DNA of 64,000 nucleotides from Selaginella moellendorffii (lineage: Eukaryota; Streptophyta; Lycopodiopsida; Selaginellales; Selaginellaceae). The translations under genes were made by a program, and so were the position numbers. Below are positions 55,969-64,000 of the stretch, piece after piece (positions within the stretch are counted from its first letter, which is position 1; each line of letters starts with the position of its first letter). A model generated the notes under the pieces. It had not been told where the DNA came from, did no database searches, and saw only the letters and a list, made by a program, of their open reading frames with translations. The stretch covers positions 1,437,508 through 1,501,507 of the forward strand of contig NW_003314303.1 in the NCBI RefSeq assembly GCF_000143415.4. The letters run 5' to 3'.

Positions 55969-58380
55969 GATGCTTCTTTCGAGAGAAGAGAGGAAAAGGA
56001 GGAAGGAGGAGAGCCCCGTGTGCTGCTGCCCTGGCATGTGCATTGTTGCTGCCATCCTCTGCACTCCTTCCCTCGCTCCTCCTCATACTATCTCTCTAGT
56101 GCCTTCTAGCACACTCCCAAAACTTAGAACTTAGGGTTTGCAATCTAGCAAGATTGCACTTGTATTTTGATTTTGCCCAAACGGCTGGGAGTTTCCTCGA
56201 TTCCTTCAACAGGGGCCTTATAAGAGTGGAGCATTAGGTCCTCTTATAATGGCGCAGTGAGATCTGCCACAGATCAGGAGATCTTGCTCACCCTAGTTGC
56301 AGCGATAGCTAGGGTTTGCAAGCTTTCACAATTTGGGGCTTTCGGTTCTAGGGGGAAATCAAGTTGTGGGAATGATTGAGGTGAGGAAGAGGGATGTCAC
56401 CTCCACTTGCTTCGTCGGAGTGGCTATGGCAAAGAATAGGCTCTTTTTCTCCTCTTTTCTCTCCCACAGCTTAGTTTTTGGTCTTTTTCCATTTCGACTT
56501 CATGGCTGGCAGCTAAGGAGTGGCGAGAAGCACTCCTAGCAGCGGCACTTCATTTAGATCTGGGATCTGAGAGATCTGGACGACCCCAACTCGTGCTCTG
56601 GAATTAAGGTTCTTGGGCAGCAGCTAGGGTTAGGGTTCTTGGCGGCTGCTAACAACTAGGGTTAGTGTTTGCCCTGTCTAGGGCTATGGTTCCTTGGTCG
56701 CTAGGGCTTCTAGGGCTGGTAGTGGCAGGTCACTATGGTCCTAGGAGGCTCTTAAGGCATCTTGACAGTGGACAGACAGTTACAAAAGCTTTAGAAATGG
56801 AGTTCTTTGCCAAGATCTATGCGATCTTGCTTGCCTTGATGCGTGATAAAGATGGTAGTGGTCAAGGATTGGTGGAGCTGGATGTCACTTTAGGAGTGGC
56901 TTGGACCAGTTAGGACTTGAAAAAGCTTCTAGTGTTTTGGATTCTCTTTGGAACACCATGCATAATGTCTTGCTTTGAGGATGATCGGGAAAGGAGGATT
57001 TTTGGATTCAGTGGTAGGGATTGTTGCCACAATTGGGGCCAGTGGCCAATAGGGTCAATTCGGTGCTACACATGTAGGGGATCCATACATTTCTTCTCCA
57101 AAGCTTGCTTTGGAGTTTTCTCCCTTAGGAGGAGGTTCGTGCCCTTTCTCTAGTCCCTATTGTAGGGTTAGGACTCATTCAAAGATGAGTTAACGTGCTT
57201 GTCTCATGTGGGAGGCAAAGTAGCACACTCTAGCTTTGAGTTGGAGGACACTCACACTTCATACAGAGCTACGAGTAGGAGCTTCATTGCGATTGGACAT
57301 AGTTTTGGCACCGAAAGCATGCTGGCGGTGGTGTCACGAATGTGACTTTGGGTATTGAAAGTTATCTGTCGGCCAGTCCTTACGGACACTCTTTCCTTAC
57401 TACCATGATTGCAAAAAGTTGGTATTGCTGGACCCTTTATCAGCCCCTTTTATTCAAGTGTTAGTAAATTGGACTTTGTATTTGTACTTGGCCGGATGAG
57501 CATAAGGACAGAATTCCTAAGTGTTTATTTTGCCAAGCATAATTGGCCTGGCTTTTTAGTTCTCTTTTGCTCTGTTTTACACTAGTTTGACAAAAACCCT
57601 TGCATATTGAAACTAGTCCCTTAATATCGCTGGATGATAGTTATAATGTCTACAAACACCCTTGCTATCATGCCCTTTGTGTTAGTCTCATTTTAGTCCC
57701 AAATGGTATTTAGAAAAAGTGTTTAGATTTGCTCATTTGGCACATCTAGCTCCCGCTTGCGTGTCTGTCCTTGTTCTGTGTATGGCTTGGATTTAAGCCC
57801 AAGTTCCATTCTATGCTAGCTGGTGGAGTACCCATGTCCTTGCGTTAAGCCACCGGTATGCTAAAATAACACCAAACTTTGTTTAGCTCTGTTTTGCATG
57901 TTGATCTTGGCATTGGGATGCTGGTTACTCTAGGACTATTCTAAGTTGCTTTGTGCTCTTGTCCCTTCGCTCCTTAGGCTGTATGTTTAAGAGTTGCTCC
58001 GTGCTCCCATGCCATTGCTCCTTGGCTCCATACTTGGGAGTTTGACACTATTCCTTCATTCAGTGGCCCAAGGCTTTGAAACTTGGGTTCCACACCACTG
58101 TCCTTTGGACATGTGGCATGTGACATGTGGCATATAACACATGGCATATAGAGGGTTTAAGTTCTGCTTCGTGGTGTTATCCTATGGTAAATCACCATAG
58201 GATAAAGAGTAAAATCCATGTGTGCTATAGGTGGAGCGCTACATGGCATGTCTCACAGGTCATGGAGCGTACCAGGTGGCTTCAAGCTTCGCAATAGAGT
58301 CACCTGAGAGGCGGACGGCCCAAGAGCAGCACCGAGCATTTGTGCTTGTAGCTTCACTAATTTCTCTGAGAGTGCGCTCT
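55969..58380. other. Unclassified repetitive DNA, possible retroelement leader and gag-like remnant
   Basis: The region 56100-56660 has repeated GCTAGGGTT/CTAGGGTTAG phrases and reads like a transposon leader. Around 57000-57110 CCHNWGQWPIGSIRCYTCRG resembles a broken zinc knuckle. At 58105-58150 ATGTGGCATGTGAC-type units repeat three times. No element could be delimited. Confidence 0.4.
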
Positions 58381-58528
58381 CAATGTTGTTTTGATCCCTT
58401 TGGGACTGGGGTAATGTATATATATGTTTACCAATCTTGCCGGATTGTAGCACTGCAGGGTGTTTTTAACCCTAAATGCATGAAATCCTAAACGCGCCTA
58501 AATCCTAAACCCTAAACCCTAAACTGAC
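58381..58528 (+). repeat. LINE-type 3' tail ending in CCCTAAA telomere-like repeats
   Basis: A diverged 3' tail (GATCCCTTTGGGACTGGGG, then TTGCCGGATTGTAGCACTGC) is followed by ACCCTAAATGCATGAAATCC and TAAATCCTAAACCCTAAACCC, that is, degenerate to perfect copies of the plant telomere heptamer. The next block (58531) begins immediately. Confidence 0.8.
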
Positions 58529-58530
58529 AC

Positions 58531-59215
58531 ACACCGGCAGCTCGCGGGATGGCTCTCTCCTATGTAACCATTGGACTCTAGGTATGTATGAGTGACCTAA
58601 GGCCCTCCACCATCCGAGTCCACACACGGTCAATGCAGGATCAACAGTCAACGACAAAATATTCCTAGAACATTTCTTGCAAAGCGAACCACTTGTTTTG
58701 TCTCTGGGTACGTATGGCTGACACAAGCATTGTGGACGTAATGCATGCACTATATCACACCATGTTTACAAGTTATCTTACGTCAAAGGTACGTCACTCA
58801 CCGGACAAATGCTTACTCTCTTTGGCGATCTGCCGAAGACATTCTCCGTGACTACCACTGCTACTGAGTAACCAGCTCCAGCTTTGCTACGTTCGCATCT
58901 TCATGAGCCAATGCTGCCATGGCACTTTGCATAGCCACCACATGGACTTGCACTAAGTAAGAGAGCCAAAATATAAGTAAAGTTGATGCCGAGCTAGGGT
59001 TAGGGTAGACGCTAGATGACTACACCCAGCTAATAATTCCCAAAAAAAAATGAAAGCTGTCTTGGGTTGTCTCTTATCCTCTCCCTCGCTCACAAATGAA
59101 TGAAAATTCATTCCTTTGCCTCCTCTACTTGCTCTTGATCATGCCGTTTCAACAACTGCATATGGAGAATGTGGATTGCACAAAGTGGTGCTGTGATTTT
59201 TGCCGGATTGCAGCA
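58531..59215 (+). repeat. ~600-bp direct repeat, copy 2: 5'-truncated 3' end of the Penelope-like element
   Basis: Starts ACACCGGCAGCTCGCGGGATGG straight after a CCCTAAA tract and continues to GGATTGCACAAAGTGGTGCT. Collinear with 52865-53535. It includes the second hammerhead remnant and is followed by another CCCTAAA tract. Confidence 0.9.
59022..59070 (+). ncRNA. Decayed second copy of the hammerhead motif
   Basis: ACACCCAG, then CTAATAA (consensus CTGATGA with two G-to-A changes), a disrupted stem II, GAAA, and TC before TTGGGTTGT. Stem I pairs better than in copy 1 (T-A instead of C.A at the second pair). Comparing the two copies supports a shared ancestor with a canonical core. Confidence 0.7.
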
Positions 59216-59277
59216 CCACAGAGTGTCTTTGACCCTAAACGTGCCTAAATCCTAAATCCTAAACCCTAAACCAGTTT
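59216..59277 (+). repeat. Shared 3' terminal tag and CCCTAAA telomere-like tract
   Basis: GGATTGCAGCACCACAGAGTG is followed by TTTGACCCTAAACGTGCC and then TAAATCCTAAATCCTAAACC and CTAAACC. The same tag-plus-tract follows LINE tails at 45740 and 58440. The gypsy fragment begins immediately after. Confidence 0.82.
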
Positions 59278-60641
59278 CTCGAGGTTTTGACACGGTGCTT
59301 GTGGTGGTTGATCGTTTTTCCAAGATGGCCCATTTCTTGCCATAGATGATGTCATCAGTGATTGTGGTTCTCAATTTGTTTCTAGAGTTTGGCAACAGTT
59401 CCTTTCTTTCCTTCATGTCAAGAGCCAGCTGTTGACTTCCCACCATCCTCAAACTAATGGGCAATCGGAGCATACAATTCAAACTCTAGAGCAATACCTT
59501 CAATGCTTTATTTGCCATCAACAGGATGATTCGGTTGATCTTCTTCCCTCTACTGAGTTTGCCTACAATAATTCTCAGCACTCCTCAACACATTCATTTT
59601 TTGTGAATTATGGCCTTCAGCCCCATTGGTCATATTCGTTACCTCCAGCTCCTGGTAGTTTCTAATGCTTCGATTGCTGCTTGTGTTGTTGCTTTGGATT
59701 CTCTTCACAAGGATGTTCATCACCACCTTGCTCATACCCAAGCTGCTCATCACCATGTTGCTAATCACTCATGTCAACCTAGTCCTTCATTTTCTATTGG
59801 ATCTAAGGTTTGGCTTCTTCAGCATCATTGGAAGACTACTTGCCCTTGCAACTAGTTGGACTACCAATGTTTGGGCCCTTTTCCAGTTCTATCTCACATT
59901 TTTGAGGTAACTTATCGACTTGATCTTCCAACATCCATGGGTTTGCATCTAGTATTCCATATTTCTCTTTTGGAACCTTAGCATGCTCCTTCGGATCCTA
60001 CTCGTATTCCTCCAGCTCCTCCTACAATTATTGCTGGTGAACCAGAGTTCAAGGTTGCTGCTATACTTGATTCTAAGTACAGGTATTGCAAGTTTTATTA
60101 TCTTGTCGATTGGCTTGGATATTCACCTAGCAATCGTATGTGGGAGCCTGCTACTTTTGTTGCTCATGCTCCTGATTTGGTTGTGGATTTTCATTGTTGC
60201 TATCCTCTCAAACCTGGTCCTACACCACTTCAGTTGCTGGTCAGTGCTTGGCAATAGGAGGGGGGATGATATCATATATTTTCCATCTCTCTCTATATTT
60301 ACTGAAGGTATTTTTCACTATATTTGCTCCTTACGGGATTTGAACCCTGGACCTATAGTGATGAGATTTGAACCCAAGATCTACCATGCATGTGCATACA
60401 TGCATGGGCATCCAGGATTGGTATGGACCCATGCCTAAATTAGTTTCCTGGATTAGCAAAAGGGTTTACCAAATTAGGTTCTAAGGACCCTATAAAAGTA
60501 GGGTTTCTAGGACTTTGTACTCAGAGTGTTCAACACAATTCTTTCTTCCTTCAACTTTTCTTTTGTCTTTGTCTTTTGATCTTGTCTTTTTCCTCATCAT
60601 CTCCTTCTCTCGCTGATGAGCTCTTGACAGTTTTGATGACA
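59278..60641 (+). mobile_element. 5'-truncated chromovirus-type Ty3/gypsy element: integrase, chromodomain, 3' LTR
   Basis: Frames with shifts read FDTVLVVVDRFSKMAHFLP (first integrase Asp), ISDCGSQFVSRVWQQFL (second Asp), SHHPQTNGQSEHTIQTLEQ (catalytic Glu), FSIGSKVWLLQHHWKT, LHLVFHISLLEP, and a chromodomain FKVAAILDSKYRYCKFYYLV + DWLGYSPSNRMWEPA. Sequence between the first and second Asp is partly deleted. A polypurine tract GGAGGGGGGA leads into an LTR at 60267. Confidence 0.85.
60267..60641 (+). repeat. 3' LTR of the gypsy element (proposed)
   Basis: Begins TGATATCATATATTTTCC directly after the polypurine tract and is proposed to end at TTTTGATGACA. It contains a TATA-like TATAAAAG at 60491-60498 and GGGATTTGAACCC. 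The 3' end is uncertain because no partner LTR or target duplication is available. Confidence 0.55.
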
Positions 60642-62030
60642 TTTTTTGAGAGGTGTCTTAGGGTTTAGGGTGAAAATTATAGCTGAAATATCTCTACCTT
60701 GGATCACATTTCTTTCTTATGATAACATTTCTAGTAATTGGGCCATTAGTTCTTTATTTTATTCCTATGATCATTTCCAAATATGTTTCCATGAAGAAGT
60801 AGTGACTCTTAAGCTTGTGGAGGGTGAGTTCTAACCCACAAAGAACTAACCATTGTTCATGAAAATAAAACCTAAATTGAGGTTGGCTTTCCTCTCTAGT
60901 TTTGAGCACTATCACGAACTTATTAAAGCTATCAATTTATCACTATTTTGTGACTTCTATTGACTACAGTATTTTTTATTGTCAAGACTATTTTACTCAA
61001 CTACCAAATCCTTATAAATATGTTTTTCATTATTATCGTTATATATGGTGAAAACTTTGTGACTTCCAATGACTGCAGTATCTTTTACAATTAAGACTAC
61101 TTTACTAAACAGATAATAATGTTTTTCATTATTATCATTACATATGGTAAAAACTTTTCTCTTTTCACTTTCTTGTTTTTTCCTTCATTTGTTTTTTTTT
61201 TCTATTTTCTTTCACTTTTTCTTTCTAGGATGTGGTATCAAAAAGATACATCCCATTTTACTGAATAGGTATTTTAATAAAATAAAGTATGATTTAACTT
61301 TTGTTAGAGTATTTGTAATAGTTTTCTTCCATCCACAGTTGATTTGTCAGAGTTTTGGGGCAATGAAGTAATTAGATTTATAGATTTAAATGAAAGTTAT
61401 CATCTAGAATAAAATCTTTCTTAATTTATTTCTCTGTGTGCCATATGCAAGTAATTTTACCCCCACAACACACTAGCAATAACTTTAGGTATTTGTCATA
61501 CATTAAATTTTCAACTTGAGGTGGTGCCAACTCCTAAGAACTCATATATTTCTTAGTTTTAATCCCATGGTTTTTAAATGTTTTCTACATCACATCATTC
61601 CAATCACTATCATGATCAATCTGAGTAATTTAAACTAATTTTCTACCAACCAACCCACTCACAACACCATATTCAATACTCACTATACCTAGTTTATATT
61701 TCATCAGTATACATATACTTATTTAGGGATATTTTAAAATTATATACCTTGAGTGAATGGCCTAAAACCTAGGGCTCATAGTTTAAAGGTTAAGGTTTTG
61801 AATGATTAATATTATATTAAAAACTATTGGAATAAAATAAAACCCCTACAAAAAATAGTTTAGTGTTTATACAACCTTTGAAATTACCCTAAACCCTAGG
61901 GTTTGCACCACCCTAACCCTAAACCATAGGGGTTATATAGATTATTCTTTCAACCATTCAGCTAGGGTATTAAATGTTAAGGAAAATGGTCATTTCAAGC
62001 ATGTTGTGTGATGCAATCACAAAGTGTTAG
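60642..62030. other. AT-rich DNA with a small head-to-head telomere-like motif
   Basis: No coding signal. At 61886-61925 CCCTAAACCCTAGGGTTT followed by ACCCTAACCCTAAACC includes the 14-bp palindrome AAACCCTAGGGTTT. Confidence 0.5.
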
Positions 62031-62039
62031 AAAGCAAAG

Positions 62040-62156
62040 GTCAAAGAAATTATTTCTAGAGTATCAAATTTTAACAACATAAGTGACATTGGTAGAGTAC
62101 CTTTGGTTGTGGCTTGTACAATAGGTAATCAAGCTATTATTGAATTGTTGCTATGA
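62040..62156 (+). pseudogene. Ankyrin-repeat coding fragment
   Basis: SNFNNISDIGRVPLVVACTI + GNQAIIELLL followed by a stop matches one ankyrin repeat (GRTPLHVAC-GN-IVxLLL pattern). Neighbouring frames to 62580 may be further remnants of the same gene. It is isolated and cannot be functional. Confidence 0.5.
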
Positions 62157-62629
62157 GAAGGGGAAAACAAAGACTTTAATGGTATTCAGAATGGCTTTGT
62201 TTTAATGTTTTTAGCTTTACAGATGTTTTTAAAATGCTCTTATACCTTGAGGTGGTCAAGCATCATTTACCATTCAATCTTATTGAAGACCTCTTATCAA
62301 CACTAGCACTGCTTAGTATAACTAACATTACAGATAACCTGTTGCGTGCCATGGATTTCATGGATGAAAATAAGAAGCAAACTATGAAAAAGCATATGTA
62401 GCAATTGAAGCAAGTTTTGGAATAAATTCTAAGCAACTTTGACGATGACAAGCCCAGTCATTTGCAGTGGTCAACAATGACACGAAGAATTTTGGGAGAC
62501 AGTGAGTTTCCTACTAGCACTAGAAGGTCTACAAGGCTAGAAAAACTTAGAAAACTTAAAAATCTGTTGAAGTAATAGGATGTTGTTGGTATGACCAATG
62601 ACATGTACTGTAGATACCCAAATACCAAT

Positions 62630-63125
62630 TACTATTTCCCATTAGCTTATTGAATGATGTTGAAAAACCTTTACAAAACAAACCTGATATTCTTGACATA
62701 GTCATAGGTAAAAATAACCTCTTTTATGCGTAATTTTTTAAGTTAAAATATCCTCTTGTACTGTAGATAATATCTAAGGACTATTTTGAACAAGGAAAAT
62801 ATTTAAAAGAATGTAATTTCCTCAACATACTTAATGGTTATTTGTTAAAACAAATAGTAAGAACAAAAGAGATATAACTGCTTCTATGTGTAATTGTGTT
62901 TTTGGAGTCTTTTAAGTTGGGAAATCCCTTTGGGTGGCGTAGAAAATGGCTAACTACTGTAGTGAACAATAACAATGTTGAAAAGCCTTCACAAAACAAA
63001 CTTGATGTTCTTGACATAGTCATTGGTAAAAATAGCCTCGTGCTGAGGTTAAAATATCCCTTTACAACAATAATGTCCAAAATCTGTTTCGAATAAGGAA
63101 AATGTTCAAAAGAATGTAATTTAGT
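62630..63125 (+). repeat. Diverged tandem duplication, ~306 bp period
   Basis: AATGATGTTGAAAAACC...CTTGACATAGTCATAGG...GGAAAATATTTAAAAGAATG (about 62652-62815) and AACAATGTTGAAAAGCC...CTTGACATAGTCATTGG...GGAAAATGTTCAAAAGAATG (about 62970-63118) correspond. Both translate to VEKPxQNKxDxLDIVIGKN, so a coding exon may have been duplicated. Confidence 0.7.
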
Positions 63126-63514
63126 TAAAACAAAAAGATAAGTTTGATTTAGGATGAGGGCATTTCATAGAGCTTGTTGGAAGGTGGGGTGGTAGTGTTG
63201 GAAGGGAGCTAGAGATTTGCCACTAACCTACATTTCATGTGTCCAAATAAGTAAGATCCTCAGTTATATAGATAGGAAGGCTACTTTTGTTTTAAGACAT
63301 AATGGTGAAAAAGGATGTCTAATGAGGTTTTTTAGTCAATAGTCCTTTTCTAAGCTTTTTTTTATCAATGGGCTGCTCATTTGGGCATCTACTTAAAGAT
63401 GCACAGAGTTGCCGATCAAAATGAAGCTCAAATATTACTCTAAAACCTTAAACCCTAAACCTTTTTCACGAAAATGCATAGTAGTGAAGGGGTTTTTGGT
63501 TTTTGGTTTTGTAA

Positions 63515-64000
63515 GCGATTAATTTTTCCATTCTACTTTAGTCACTTAACCGCACCTCCAACCACTTGAAGGAGTCTCCTTCACAACCTCCATAAGTCCC
63601 ATTCAGAACTTGGGGCTTGCTAGCCCCGCGAATGGCATCCACACCACTCAACTTTTGCACTTGGTCCAAGTGCTCCATGTGTCCGATCCCATGACCGACA
63701 CCCCAAGGTACCACTGACATACTAGCCCGTTACGCTAGGCCATGCCCATTCACCTTGGTCACATCAGTGGTCCAACACCACCTACATTACAATCCTGTCT
63801 CTCAAAGATTAGGCCATCCATCCATGAGTGGCTATCCCAGATCCACTCCATAACAACCTCAGAATGCCTGCAGACATGGGAATAGCCTTCCCCAATGTCT
63901 CCTTTCCGGTCCCCACCAAGTCCCTTTCTGTCCATGGTCGTGTTCACCAACACTGCCACTGGATCAAGGCCCACAGGCCTGACCACTAAGTCCAACTGTC
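63515..64000 (-). repeat. Dispersed repeat, copy 2 (inverted partner of 26610-27090), runs off the window
   Basis: On minus: GTGGCAGTGTTGGTGAACAC, GGAGACATTGGGGAAGGC, GGCCTAGCGTAACGGGCTAG, GTCATGGGATCGGACACATG, GGAGCACTTGGACCAAGTGC, ending near AGTGACTAAAGTAGAATGG. It is less decayed than the left copy. Open frames here (63538-63720, 63759-63995) suggest a once-coding element. Confidence 0.82.

Overview
The window looks like nuclear DNA of a vascular plant, most likely the lycophyte Selaginella moellendorffii or a close relative. This is an inference. It rests on introns of mostly 50-90 bp, plant-type gene families (DHAR, CKI1-like histidine kinase, PPR, PSPG-box glycosyltransferase), Arabidopsis-type telomere-like CCCTAAA tracts, and abundant decayed retroelements. 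No bacterial signals are present.

Layout. Gene islands alternate with repeat deserts. 0.2-3.5 kb holds a two-exon CYP71-clan P450 and a six-exon plastid-type dehydroascorbate reductase, both on minus. 3.5-10.7 kb is AT-rich, with two solo LTRs of a Cassandra-like TRIM. 10.7-12.7 kb holds an uncharacterised single-exon gene and, inverted beside it, its broken duplicate. 13.1-17.5 kb is a complete seven-exon CKI1-like hybrid histidine kinase. 18.9-20.3 kb is an Ole e 1/proline-rich cell-wall protein. 20.3-31.8 kb is a desert with a heavily decayed Ty3/gypsy relic, GAGTCC-type arrays and a dispersed repeat that recurs inverted at the right edge. 31.8-38.7 kb is the densest island: a secreted LRR protein, a complete 17-exon FEN1 head-to-head with the succinate dehydrogenase iron-sulphur subunit across a 179 bp shared promoter that carries an E2F-type site, and a PPR gene whose C-terminus stops inside a 57-bp tandem array. 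From 38.7 kb onward almost everything is transposon-derived: a gypsy end beside a broken UDP-glycosyltransferase, 5'-truncated LINEs, a Penelope-like element, and a second gypsy end with its LTR.

The most interesting region is 46-60 kb. It contains a degenerate Penelope-type reverse transcriptase with no GIY-YIG endonuclease behind it. A complete Cassandra-like TRIM (194-bp LTRs carrying a 5S-rRNA-like segment, tRNA-Met-type primer site, perfect 5-bp target duplication) is nested inside its upstream part. A hammerhead-ribozyme motif lies about 1.1 kb downstream of the RT. The block containing that motif is repeated about 5.7 kb further on, where it ends in CCCTAAA-like telomeric repeats. Together these resemble an endonuclease-deficient, telomere-associated Penelope-like retroelement with its own hammerhead ribozyme.

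The intact genes are mostly housekeeping or developmental and are not a pathway cluster. FEN1 acts in Okazaki-fragment processing and repair, SDH2 in respiration, DHAR in ascorbate recycling, the CKI1-like kinase in phosphorelay signalling, and the PPR protein probably in organelle RNA processing. Exon coordinates were read by hand from splice sites and frame continuity. No database searches were run.
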